Source: Myxococcales bacterium
GTDB lineage: Bacteria; Myxococcota; Myxococcia; Myxococcales; Myxococcaceae
Assembly (NCBI GenBank): GCA_030681895.1
Contig: JAUXRI010000177.1
Span: forward strand, 1 to 64,000
Direction: 5' to 3'
DNA: 64,000 nucleotides
A program made the translations under genes and the position numbers. The notes beneath the pieces are model-generated. The model did not search any database. It was given only the letters and a program-made list of their open reading frames with translations, and was not told the origin of the DNA. Positions 1-10,043 of the stretch are shown one piece after another (within the stretch, counting starts at the first letter, position 1; each line of letters starts with the position of its first letter).

Positions 1-1
1 G

Positions 2-415
2 AGGCGCTCGAAGACAGACCAGGAGGGCGCCGGCCGCACCGTGGCCCTGCCCTACTCCGGCACGCCCGGCATGTGCCCGGTCCGTCGGCTGCAGGCGTGG
101 CTCGACGGCTCGGGCATCACCGAGGGGCCGCTCTTCCGCTACGTCAACAGGCACGGCACCGTCGGCCCTGCAGCGCTGAGCGGGCAGGCTGTGAGCGAGG
201 CCATCCGTCGTGCAGCTCGTCGCGCGGGCCTCGAGGCTGACGGCTTCTCGGGGCACTCCCTGCGTGCGGGGTTCGTCACGCAGGCGATGCTCGCGAGGAA
301 GGCCGACCGGGACATCATGAAGCAGACCGGCCACAAGAGCCTGGCGATGCTTCTCCGGTACGACCGGCGCGCCGACATGTGGCGCGACAACGCGGCCGCG
401 GGGCTCCTCGATTGA
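2..415 (+). CDS. Tyrosine recombinase, C-terminal part (5' end outside window)
   Basis: The reading frame is open from base 2 and has no start in the window, so this is the C-terminal half of a larger protein. It carries the catalytic end of a tyrosine site-specific recombinase: a KTDQEG stretch (the beta-strand lysine region), HSLR (the H-x-x-R box), TGHKS (the second histidine) and RYDRR with the nucleophilic tyrosine near the end. The family cuts and rejoins DNA at attachment sites. It is followed by a GC-rich stem-loop and by the other genes of an integrative element. Whether it belongs to the same element as the integrase at 4703 or is left from an earlier insertion cannot be decided here. 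Confidence 0.8.
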   Translation, partial: RRSKTDQEGAGRTVALPYSGTPGMCPVRRLQAWLDGSGITEGPLFRYVNRHGTVGPAALSGQAVSEAIRRAARRAGLEADGFSGHSLRAGFVTQAMLARKADRDIMKQTGHKSLAMLLRYDRRADMWRDNAAAGLLD

Positions 416-478
416 GCGCCCATCTCTGGTGGTATGACTTCAAAGGGCTCAGCGACGGGGTAGCTCCCCGACGTGAAC

Positions 479-500
479 GGGCGGGTTTCCTCACCCGCCC
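479..500 (+). terminator. GC-rich stem-loop after the recombinase
   Basis: A perfect 8-bp inverted repeat (GGGCGGGT / ACCCGCCC) with a 6-base loop lies about 65 bases after the recombinase stop codon. There is no U-tract, so it would be an imperfect intrinsic terminator. An alternative role as an operator is possible. Confidence 0.35.
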
Positions 501-536
501 TGCCCGCTTCTCTGAGGCCGCGAGAGGTCGCGGACA

Positions 537-1223
537 ATGGCTCAACCACGATTGCCGAAGGGCCCGCCCGCGAGCCCGACCCCTCCGTCCGTCCCGCCGA
601 TTCCTCAACACCCACTGTCCTCGAGGGCTGCGGCCCAATGGCACCTCGCCGACCAGCTCGGCCACGACACCGCGATCGCCGTGCTTCGCGCGGCCGCTGT
701 ATTTGGCGACCTGGCGGCTGGTGCCTTCGATGCCGTTCAGTCGCACCGCAGAACTGACGTTCTCAAGCGCGAGCTCGGGAGAATACTCAAGGCCATCGAG
801 GGCCTGCGCACGGTGGCGCCGAAGACCAACTCGGCGAGACAAGCGCTCGATGAACTCGAGGCCGCGGTGGGACTCGGTCTCGACCGGATTGCTGCGACCG
901 CGCCGGGGATGCAGGGCCACCTGCTGTTGGAGTTGCCGCCCGCGGCCCGGGCTGAAGGGCAGGCGTTTCTGCTCGGGAAGGTCTTGCGCCGCGGAGTCAG
1001 GCAGAGACGCCTCTTCATGCTCTTCCACTCACTCGGCCACGACAACGCCAGACACCTTGAACCGCTCGACCTCGCGGCAATCTTCCTCTGCGTCGGGTTC
1101 CCTGGTGAAGGACCGACGAGCGACACGAGCGAAATCACCAAGCGACTCGACCTCTGGAGAAAGGCCCGCGCCGACGTCGAGACGTTGCATCAGCGATGGG
1201 TCGCCCGGAAAGTTGTGCCCTGA
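537..1223 (+). CDS. Hypothetical protein of the integrative element
   Basis: This 228-residue protein is not one I recognise. Its N-terminus (about 35 residues) is rich in Pro and Ser; the rest is Ala/Leu/Arg-rich and predicted mostly helical, with no signal peptide or membrane segment. Long antisense and alternate-frame ORFs overlap it. I chose this frame because it gives a balanced composition and fits between the recombinase and the downstream regulator. It is the only gene of the element separated from the next by a clear gap (66 bases), so it may be transcribed on its own. Confidence 0.55.
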   Translation: MAQPRLPKGPPASPTPPSVPPIPQHPLSSRAAAQWHLADQLGHDTAIAVLRAAAVFGDLAAGAFDAVQSHRRTDVLKRELGRILKAIEGLRTVAPKTNSARQALDELEAAVGLGLDRIAATAPGMQGHLLLELPPAARAEGQAFLLGKVLRRGVRQRRLFMLFHSLGHDNARHLEPLDLAAIFLCVGFPGEGPTSDTSEITKRLDLWRKARADVETLHQRWVARKVVP

Positions 1224-1289
1224 AAATCGGACTTCGTTCCGGGCCGAGACCAGCGCCTTCAAGTCGCCGCACAGGTTTGGTGTTGCCGC

Positions 1290-1526
1290 ATGAACAACGG
1301 CACCACGAAGAAGTGTTTCCCGGGCCTCGGCGCGCAGGTGAAGGAACTCCGCAACCGCCAGGGCCTCACGCTGCAGGTCGCAGCAGTGCGCGGCGGCACT
1401 ACCCCGCAGACCCTCGTTCAACTCGAGCGGCATGACCTCGCCACGACGCGGACGCTGAACTGCGTCGCGAAGGCGCTCGGCGTGTCGGTCGACGAGCTCG
1501 CGGGCAGAAGGCCCGGTGTCGCATGA
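1290..1526 (+). CDS. XRE-family helix-turn-helix regulator
   Basis: This is a 78-residue DNA-binding protein. The segment from about residue 15 to 70 fits the Cro/C1 fold: VKELRNRQGLTLQVAA opens the first helices, the recognition helix lies near TPQTLVQLE, and the domain closes with ALGVSVDELAG, the usual end of XRE domains. It has no extra effector domain, so it is probably a simple repressor. Its stop overlaps the start of the next gene by 4 bases (ATGA). By position it is the likely repressor of the primase-to-integrase operon, which is inference. Confidence 0.75.
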   Translation: MNNGTTKKCFPGLGAQVKELRNRQGLTLQVAAVRGGTTPQTLVQLERHDLATTRTLNCVAKALGVSVDELAGRRPGVA

Positions 1527-1756
1527 AGACCGAGGGAGGGAACGCATCAATCTTCGACGCCGAAGCACACGCGGCGATGCTCCGGGCCGCCGGGGCAGCA
1601 ACGGCGTTCGGCAACGCGCTCGACGAGGCCGTGCACGCGCTCGCCGCTGGCGGGCGTGATGACCTCGTGAGGCAGGTGGAGAAGGTGGCCGAGTTCCACC
1701 GGCTCACGCGAGCTCGACTCGCGGCGACGCTGCAGTCGCTGGAGCGTGCATCATGA
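1523..1756 (+). CDS. Small hypothetical protein in the element operon
   Basis: A 77-residue Ala-rich, predicted helical protein with no motif I recognise. The start overlaps the regulator stop by 4 bases and the stop overlaps the primase start by 4 bases, which argues for a real, translationally coupled gene. It has no signal peptide or membrane segment. A small accessory protein of replication or regulation is possible but is a guess from position only. Confidence 0.6.
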   Translation: MKTEGGNASIFDAEAHAAMLRAAGAATAFGNALDEAVHALAAGGRDDLVRQVEKVAEFHRLTRARLAATLQSLERAS

Positions 1757-2841
1757 CGAGCCTCTTCGACGCGCTTCGCGCCTGGCCCGTCGCTGAAGTC
1801 GCGCAGCGGCTCGGGCTCGAGGTGGTGCGCCGCGGCGCTGATGTCTCGTTCGCCTGCCCGGCGTGCAGCAAGAAGCTGCGGCACTCGAGCGGAGTGGACA
1901 AGCGACTCGCCGCGAAGGTGTTCGACGACCACTGGTTCTGCGAGCCCTGCGGGGTTCGAGGCGACAACGCGAGCCTGGTGGCCTCCATCGCGTCGGGCGC
2001 CGTCAAGCCTTCGAGCTGGCGCGAGGCGGAGCAGCTCGCGACCGAGCTCGGCCTCATGACCGACCCGCCGCTCGCCCGGCAGAGCCTGCCCGAGAAGGCC
2101 TACCCAGCCGCCGGCGAGCTCGCGGCCTTCCGCGCCAGCCTGCGAGCCATCACGCCGACCTCGGTGGCGGGGCGGTACCTCACGTCTCGCGGATTCGACG
2201 TCGAGCGGCTCCCCTGGCTCGGGATGGTGAAGGACGGCAGCGACGTCGCCCCGCAGCCGTGGTGGCCCGCAGATCGGCGGGAGCGCTGGCCTATCGTCTT
2301 CGGCGCGTACAACGCCGCCGGCGTGCTGACGTCCGTACATGCCCGCGCAGTCGCACGCGACGTCGCCGCCAAGACGCTATGGCCGAAGGGCTGCAACGCC
2401 TCAGGCCTGCTCTTCGCCGACGTCTTCGGTGTCGACTTCCTCCGCGCTCGAGCTCGAGGTGAGGCCGTCTCTGGCCTTGAGGCCGTGGTCATTGCCGAGG
2501 GCGCGACGGACACGCTGAAGCTCTCGCAGGTGATGAACGCTGAGGGCGCGACGTTCGCCGCGCTGGGCTACGTCAACGGGTCGAAGCACGCACTCGCCCG
2601 CATCGACTGGCCCAGCGACGTGCCCTGCATCATCGCCGTCGACAACGACGCCGAGGGAGACAGGTACGCCGGCGAGATTGCCGCCGCCCTGGCCGGCAGG
2701 TGTCGGGTGTTCCGCATCAGGGCGCCCCAGGGCCGAGGCGAGGACGGGAAGAAGCTCGGCGACTGGAGCGACCTCGACGACGGGGTGTTGCTCGACGCCA
2801 TCACGGACACGCAGCGGTGGGAGGTGGTGGGCCATGGGTGA
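1753..2841 (+). CDS. DnaG-like primase with CHC2-type zinc finger and Toprim domain
   Basis: This 362-residue protein has a zinc-finger-like N-terminus: CPACSKK at about residues 36-42, then CEPCG at about 65-69, as in CHC2 fingers of DnaG-type primases. A Toprim domain follows: IAEGATDTL (the conserved glutamate strand) at about 248-256 and IAVDNDAEGD (the D-x-D motif) near 295. Such proteins make RNA primers for replication and are common in phages, plasmids and integrative elements. It overlaps the upstream gene by 4 bases and the downstream DUF3987-type gene by 8. Together they resemble a replication module, meaning the element could replicate after excision. Confidence 0.8.
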   Translation: MTSLFDALRAWPVAEVAQRLGLEVVRRGADVSFACPACSKKLRHSSGVDKRLAAKVFDDHWFCEPCGVRGDNASLVASIASGAVKPSSWREAEQLATELGLMTDPPLARQSLPEKAYPAAGELAAFRASLRAITPTSVAGRYLTSRGFDVERLPWLGMVKDGSDVAPQPWWPADRRERWPIVFGAYNAAGVLTSVHARAVARDVAAKTLWPKGCNASGLLFADVFGVDFLRARARGEAVSGLEAVVIAEGATDTLKLSQVMNAEGATFAALGYVNGSKHALARIDWPSDVPCIIAVDNDAEGDRYAGEIAAALAGRCRVFRIRAPQGRGEDGKKLGDWSDLDDGVLLDAITDTQRWEVVGHG

Positions 2842-4354
2842 CCGACTGGCGGCAACGCTGGCAGAAGCGAAGCTGAAGCCGGTTCCGAGTGGTTCCGGGA
2901 ACCAGCGGGAACCGGATGGGAAGAAACCTTCTCAGGCCCCAGCGGAGGGGCCGCCGGCGTATCGACTGCCGCGGTTCGACCCTGCGTGGCTCCCGGGGCC
3001 GCTCCGCGACTTCAGCGAGTCCCTCGCGCGGAACCTTGGCGCGCCGTTCGAGATGGTGGCGCTCAAGGCTCTTGCTGTGCCCTCGCTCGTCGCTGGGCCA
3101 TTCGTCGACGTCGAGGCGCGCGACGGCTGGGAGGAGCCGACGACCCTCTACGTCCTGACCATCGCGCCCTCGGGAGCGAAGAAGAGCCCCACCATGAAGC
3201 CCTTCACCGGGTTGCTGATGCGCGCCGAAAAGGCGCGGACCGAGGCACTGAAGCTGGCTCATCAGTCGAAGCTGGCCGAGCTCGAGGAGAAGGCGGCCGG
3301 CAACAGCGACGAGGCGTCCGAGGCGTCCGAGCAGTTGAAGGCGCTGAAGAAGGCAGGCACGCCGGCTCCCCGGCTCTGGGCAACCGACGTCACCGACGAG
3401 CGTCTCGCCTCGCTGATGCAGGAGAATGGCGGGCACGCCGCAGTGTGGTCGGCAGAGCCGAAGCTCTTCCGCGTGGCGGGCGGCGCGTACACGAAGGGCG
3501 GCGGACCAGCGACCGACGTGCTGCTGCAGGCCTACAGCGGCGATCAGGTCCGCGTCGAACGGCAGATGGCAGGCAGCATCCGCGTCGACCGCCCTCGTCT
3601 CACGGTGGCGCTCGAGTCGCAGCTGAAGCCGGTTCAGGACTTTCTCGAGAAGACCGGGCACGACGAGCGCGGCGAGCTCGCGCGATTCCTCATGGTGAGT
3701 GCGCCCGACCTTCGGGGTTGGCGTGTGCCTGGCCCTGCGGTTCCGCAGTCGCATCGCGACGCCGCGGAGGAGTGCGTGCAGAGCCTCAACAGGCTGCCGA
3801 ACGGAGGCCTTCGGCAGGTGCGGCTCACGACGCAGGCCCAGAAGCGCTTCGAGATGTGGGAGCGCGAACACGAGGCCAAGCAGCGGCCGGGCGGCATCTG
3901 GCGCGAGCCGTGCGGGTGGGTCTCAAAGATGCCCGGCCTCGTGCTGCGTCTCGCCGGCGTGGTTCACATGGCCGAGTCGGTCAGCCACGAGGGGAACATC
4001 GACCGCGACCTGCCTCTCGACGCCCTCGAGCGCGGAATCGCCATCACAGAGTGGGGCTTCGTGCAGGCGTGCGAGGTCTACCGCGTCAGCCAGGAGAACC
4101 CCGTCGCGCGAAAGCTCGACCGGCTCCGAGAGGTCCTCAGCCAGAGCCCCGGCATCCTCCGCTCGGAGTTGTGGGCGAAGCTGAAGAACACGATGGGCAT
4201 CGCAGCGACGCGCCACCTCAGCGACCTGCTCGAAGAGCTCGAGCGCTGCGGCGAGTTGGTGCGCGAGATGGCGCCGCGGGGAAAGAAGGGCGGCCGCCCT
4301 GGTGAGCGCCTCTACCTGACGCCGACGGGTTCTCGGGAGGTTCTCAGCGCATGA
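2834..4354 (+). CDS. DUF3987-type replication protein with P-loop-like motif
   Basis: I place the start at the ATG at 2834, inside the end of the primase gene, giving 506 residues; a longer frame exists upstream but runs through primase coding. The motif APSGAKKSP near residue 115 resembles the degenerate Walker A loop of DUF3987 proteins, which are found beside primases in phages and mobile elements. A helical charged stretch follows (about 135-175). The C-terminal 90 residues look like a winged helix (SPGILRSELWAKL then HLSDLLEEL). A helicase-like or primase-partner role is likely but unproven. Confidence 0.7.
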   Translation: MGDRLAATLAEAKLKPVPSGSGNQREPDGKKPSQAPAEGPPAYRLPRFDPAWLPGPLRDFSESLARNLGAPFEMVALKALAVPSLVAGPFVDVEARDGWEEPTTLYVLTIAPSGAKKSPTMKPFTGLLMRAEKARTEALKLAHQSKLAELEEKAAGNSDEASEASEQLKALKKAGTPAPRLWATDVTDERLASLMQENGGHAAVWSAEPKLFRVAGGAYTKGGGPATDVLLQAYSGDQVRVERQMAGSIRVDRPRLTVALESQLKPVQDFLEKTGHDERGELARFLMVSAPDLRGWRVPGPAVPQSHRDAAEECVQSLNRLPNGGLRQVRLTTQAQKRFEMWEREHEAKQRPGGIWREPCGWVSKMPGLVLRLAGVVHMAESVSHEGNIDRDLPLDALERGIAITEWGFVQACEVYRVSQENPVARKLDRLREVLSQSPGILRSELWAKLKNTMGIAATRHLSDLLEELERCGELVREMAPRGKKGGRPGERLYLTPTGSREVLSA

Positions 4355-4503
4355 CGACCACCGGCAACCGCTCTCGCAAGAGCATGATTCAAGAAACGAA
4401 TTCGGTTTCAGGGGTTTCCGGCGTTCTCGGGAGAGAGGAAGTGTCGTCGGATTCGCCAGAGGGGTGCGCTTCGAAAAACACCGCGGAGGTGAGCCGTGCT
4501 TGA
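4351..4503 (+). CDS. Small 50-residue ORF between DUF3987-type and excisionase genes
   Basis: The ATG at 4351 overlaps the preceding TGA stop (ATGA), and the frame ends at 4503, overlapping the next gene's GTG start by 8 bases. The product is Ser/Glu/Thr-rich with no recognisable domain. The tight overlaps on both sides, as elsewhere in this operon, are the reason for listing it. It could also be a non-coding spacer that happens to stay open. Confidence 0.4.
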   Translation: MTTTGNRSRKSMIQETNSVSGVSGVLGREEVSSDSPEGCASKNTAEVSRA

Positions 4504-4699
4504 AATCAGCGAACGCCTCTGGGACGCACGCAAGGTTGGGGAGTACCTCGGCATGAGTTTGTCCTGGGTGAAGGCAAAGGCGGCGGACGGCACCCTGCCC
4601 GCCATGCGCTGGGGCAAGATGTACCGGTTCGAGCCCGCAGCCATTGTCCGCTGGGCGGCGTCGAAACGGGTGAGTCCTCCCGTCGTGGTAGGGCGTTGA
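4496..4699 (+). CDS. Excisionase-like helix-turn-helix protein
   Basis: A 67-residue protein starting at GTG. LWDARKVGEYLGMSLSWVK (about residues 8-26) is the first helix pair of a MerR-like winged helix, and GTLPAMRWGKMYRF (about 32-45) is the wing typical of helix_turn_helix_17 excisionase/AlpA-type proteins; AIVRWAASK closes it. It sits 3 bases before the integrase, the usual place for a recombination directionality factor. It probably steers excision against integration, and could also act as a regulator. Confidence 0.75.
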   Translation: MLEISERLWDARKVGEYLGMSLSWVKAKAADGTLPAMRWGKMYRFEPAAIVRWAASKRVSPPVVVGR

Positions 4700-4702
4700 A
4701 CC

Positions 4703-6061
4703 ATGGGCTTCGTCTACATGCGAGGCAGAAAGTGGTGGGTCTCTTACAAAGACGGTTCCGGCGTCCTCCGCCGACAGTCAACGACAGCCACCGCGAAAGG
4801 GGCGGCCAAGAGACTCCTACTGGAGCTTGAGCATCGCGCTGACCGCCAGGCGAAGGGGCTCGAAGCGCTGCCGGCAGCGGACGGAGGGGGCACCGTGCTC
4901 GCAGCGCTCGAGCGCTGGGTCGAGGTAGGCCTCAAGGGCAAGCCCTCCCACGACGGCATCAAGAGCACCGTGAAGAAGCACTTCGGCAACCATCCGATCG
5001 GCGCCATGCGCTTGGCCGACGTATGCGTCACCGACATCGACGACTTCCTCGGCATCAAGGAGGACCAAGGCCTCTCGTCGCAGACCCGCGCTCACCTGCG
5101 TGCCTTCCTCCGCGCGGCCTACAAAGAAGCGACGCGCACGGGTCGGTGGCTGGGCCCCAACCCCGTCGATAGCGCCATCAGGGTGAAGGTGCGCACCGAG
5201 AAGGAGCGAGACTTCATTCGCGCCGAAGAGGTGCCGCTCATCCTGGGGTCCCTCGAGCCGAAGGACCGGCCGCTCTTCGCGGTGGCCTTCTACTGCGGGC
5301 TCTCCAAGGCCGACCTCTTGGGTCTCCGCGTGAGTGACGTCGACCTCGAGCGAGGCGTGTTGGCCCGCCGGCGACAGAAGACAGGGGTCGAAATCCGCGT
5401 GCCCCTGGTGGCCGGAGTCGAGCCCTTCGTGCGTCAGGCCGTCGAGGCTGCCAAGGAGCTGAGCAGTCCCTTTGTGTTTCCTGGCCCCGACGGCAGCAGG
5501 TTGCGCGATGACTTCAAGCTGGCCCGCAAGCTGCGCTGGGCGATGGAGAAGGCGGGCCTCGTCGAGAAGTGGGTGCACAAGTGCCGACGACCGAGCTGCC
5601 GCCACGTGCTGGAGGACCTGAAGGACGGCACACCGCGGCCCTGCCCCCAGTGCGGCATGGTGATGTGGCCCACAGGAGTCGTGCGGGAGGGCATCGACTT
5701 TCACTCCATCAGGCACACGGCGGCCTCTCTGATGTTGATGGCTGGGGTCCCGCCGCTGGTGGTCAAGGAGACGATGGGCTGGGCCAGCCTGTCGATGCTC
5801 GAGAAGCGGTACGGCCACCTGCTCACCGAGCACCTGGCGCGCGAAGCCAAGCGGTACGACCTGAAGCTCGACGCCGAGCGGCTCCTGAGGCCGCTCCGAA
5901 AAGAACAGTCACGCACAATCCACGCACAGTCGGTCGTGGTTTCGCTCGAGCGCGCGCCCGGGTCGCCGGAAAACCACAGCGACACCGGGGGGATTCAAGA
6001 GCGGCGGAAGGGATTCGAACCCTCGACCCCGAGCTTGGGAAGCTCGTGCTCTACCAACTGA
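4703..6061 (+). CDS. Tyrosine-type integrase ending inside tRNA-Gly
   Basis: A 452-residue integrase. An N-terminal SAM-like core-binding region (about 65-160) precedes the catalytic domain. Visible catalytic elements are the lysine in RRQKTG, HSIRH (H-x-x-R), MGWAS (W in the H/W position) and RYGH (nucleophilic Tyr). The first arginine box reads GLSKADLLGL, with Ser where GLR is usual. A CxxxxC...CPQCG zinc-ribbon-like insert (about 293-318) precedes the H-x-x-R box. The last residues are encoded by the complement of the tRNA-Gly 3' half, so the C-terminus was set by the insertion site. The related arrangement known from Myxococcus phage Mx8, with attP inside the integrase gene, is a useful comparison. 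Confidence 0.9.
   Translation: MGFVYMRGRKWWVSYKDGSGVLRRQSTTATAKGAAKRLLLELEHRADRQAKGLEALPAADGGGTVLAALERWVEVGLKGKPSHDGIKSTVKKHFGNHPIGAMRLADVCVTDIDDFLGIKEDQGLSSQTRAHLRAFLRAAYKEATRTGRWLGPNPVDSAIRVKVRTEKERDFIRAEEVPLILGSLEPKDRPLFAVAFYCGLSKADLLGLRVSDVDLERGVLARRRQKTGVEIRVPLVAGVEPFVRQAVEAAKELSSPFVFPGPDGSRLRDDFKLARKLRWAMEKAGLVEKWVHKCRRPSCRHVLEDLKDGTPRPCPQCGMVMWPTGVVREGIDFHSIRHTAASLMLMAGVPPLVVKETMGWASLSMLEKRYGHLLTEHLAREAKRYDLKLDAERLLRPLRKEQSRTIHAQSVVVSLERAPGSPENHSDTGGIQERRKGFEPSTPSLGSSCSTN
6000..6061. other. Probable attachment site (att) in the tRNA-Gly 3' half
   Basis: The integrase frame runs into the tRNA gene from its 3' side and stops at 6061, so the crossover most likely lies within the shared stretch from the discriminator base (6000) toward the anticodon region. 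Integration in this way restores a full tRNA. The exact core cannot be set without the other attachment site. Confidence 0.45.
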
Positions 6062-6072
6062 GCTACCACCGC
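6000..6072 (-). tRNA. tRNA-Gly (anticodon CCC)
   Basis: Read on the minus strand, 73 bases fold into a complete cloverleaf. The acceptor stem is GCGGTGG / CCGCCGC with one G-U pair; the D arm contains AGTTGGTA; the anticodon arm is CGAGC-TTCCCAA-GCTCG with CCC at positions 34-36; the variable loop has five bases; the T arm is GAGGG-TTCGAAT-CCCTT. The discriminator is U, as is usual for bacterial tRNA-Gly. CCA is not encoded. It decodes GGG codons. The 3' half doubles as the insertion site of the element. Confidence 0.95.
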
Positions 6073-6085
6073 GAACGACGACGCG

Positions 6086-6114
6086 TTCGTACCGAAACTC
6101 CCCTTGGGACGCAA
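6086..6114 (-). promoter_or_regulatory. Sigma-70-type promoter of tRNA-Gly
   Basis: On the minus strand TTGCGT (6114-6109) and TACGAA (6091-6086) are separated by exactly 17 bases and lie 13 bases upstream of the mature tRNA 5' end. Both match the vegetative consensus at four positions. The element inserted downstream of the tRNA and therefore leaves this promoter untouched. Confidence 0.55.
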
Positions 6115-6142
6115 CGACTTGGTCGGCCTGACGCGCGCTTGA

Positions 6143-8713
<2,571 letters not shown>

Positions 8714-8717
<4 letters not shown>

Positions 8718-10012
8718 GTCGACGACAGGATGATCCGTGGCGCCGTCAACGCCTGACGCACCAACGACAACGCCGGGTCGCTCGCGGCTTCAGCTTCGGT
8801 AAGGCGTCGCACACAGACGAGCTTGTCGCTCTCGACGACCCGCTTCAGATCGTTGAGCAGCACCATGGCCGCGTCGAGCATCTGCTTCGCCTCGTCCTGG
8901 CCCTGGAGCTTCACCTCGCCGGTCTGCTTCTTCACCGACTCCGCGAACGCTGCGATCGACGCGCGCGTCTTCTTCTCGTCGAACTTCGAGATCGGCTCCC
9001 GAATCGCGTCGAGGCCGACCTTCACCAGGCGCAGGTTCTGGATCGCCCCGAAGCCCTCGTGCGGCAGGCCGAGCGACGAGCCGGGGAACGCGTTGAGCAG
9101 GCCGTCTTCCTCGGGCGACTTGTAGAGGTACGGCACCACGTCGAGGAACAGCAGCATCGGGTCGATGCCCTGCTTCGCGGCCTGCAGCTCCTCGCCTTCG
9201 AGCTCGGGGAACTTGTCGGGCGCGCCGAGGAAGAGGAGCGGCATCACCACGTCCATCCAGAACTCTTCGGGCGCCGAGCCGGTGGCCGTGGTCGTGCCAA
9301 ACAGGAGGCCCACCACTTCACAGACGCGCGGCGCACGAGCGACCTGCGCGATGAGCGGCTTGCCCGGCTCCATACGCTGGAGCGCCGTGACGAGCTGGCC
9401 TTCCATCTGCTTCTTCAGCTCGGCCGGGAGCTTCTGCGCGCGGTTGATCGCGTCGCGGACTTCTCCGGCGAGGCGGTCGGGCGGCGTCGTCCACGTCTGC
9501 GATGACTTCACGGGATCGAGCGCGACGATCTGCACGAAGCCCGGATCGAACAGCCGCATGTAGTCTTCGGGACCGATGCGCTGCGGCGCTCCACCACCGC
9601 CGGCGCCGAACTTCACCTGCGCGAGCGAGGTGCGAATGTCTTTCTGGATGTCGTCGAGCCGCGCGAGGCGGGCCTGCGCCAGCGCATCGACCACCGCGCC
9701 GAACGGCGAGAGCATGATGAGCGCTTCGGGGAAGCCGAGCGACGCGCCTTCAGCAGCCTCACGCGACGGGAACCAGAACGCGTTGTGATCGGCGTTGAGT
9801 CGGCGCGCGAACACGACCGAGAGGCCGAGCGCGACGACCTGGTGCTCCATCTGCTGCGGGTTGAAGGGACCGCCGAGCAACTTGATGGCGCCCTTCTCGA
9901 TCGCCTCCCAGGGCTCTTTGAGGAAATCGATCTTTCGACCTTCGGCTTGTTCGATCGCGGCAGAGACCTGCGCGAACGCAGCGTCGAGCTGGGGCGGCGT
10001 GGGCATCGTCAT
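8714..10012 (-). CDS. Hypothetical protein, first gene of an operon with the serine hydrolase
   Basis: I place the start at the ATG at 10012 (10006 also possible), giving about 432 residues. The protein has no signal peptide and no clear membrane segment. It is Ala/Leu-rich with a Gly-rich patch (GAGGGGAP) near residue 155 and charged helical stretches toward the C-terminus. I do not recognise a family. It overlaps the serine hydrolase by 4 bases and lies only 31 bases from the divergent lipoprotein gene, so the two start regions share one short control segment. Confidence 0.65.
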
Positions 10013-10043
10013 GGTGCGCGCGCTCGTAGCACCGCCCATTCGG

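Larger units (their letters stand above)
1..6061 (+). mobile_element. Integrative element at tRNA-Gly (left end outside window)
   Basis: Two tyrosine recombinases, an excisionase-like protein, an XRE regulator, a primase and a DUF3987-type protein lie on one strand and end exactly at the 3' part of a tRNA gene. There are no capsid, tail or conjugation genes in the visible part, so it resembles a phage satellite or a small integrative plasmid. I searched by eye for a second copy of the tRNA 3' end within the window and found none; the other attachment site must lie to the left. The true left boundary is unknown. Confidence 0.65.

Noticed and set aside
379..1293. 304-codon Arg-rich frame at the left end
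   Set aside because: It overlaps the recombinase end and the gene at 537 in another frame, with very high Arg and Ser content typical of a shadow.
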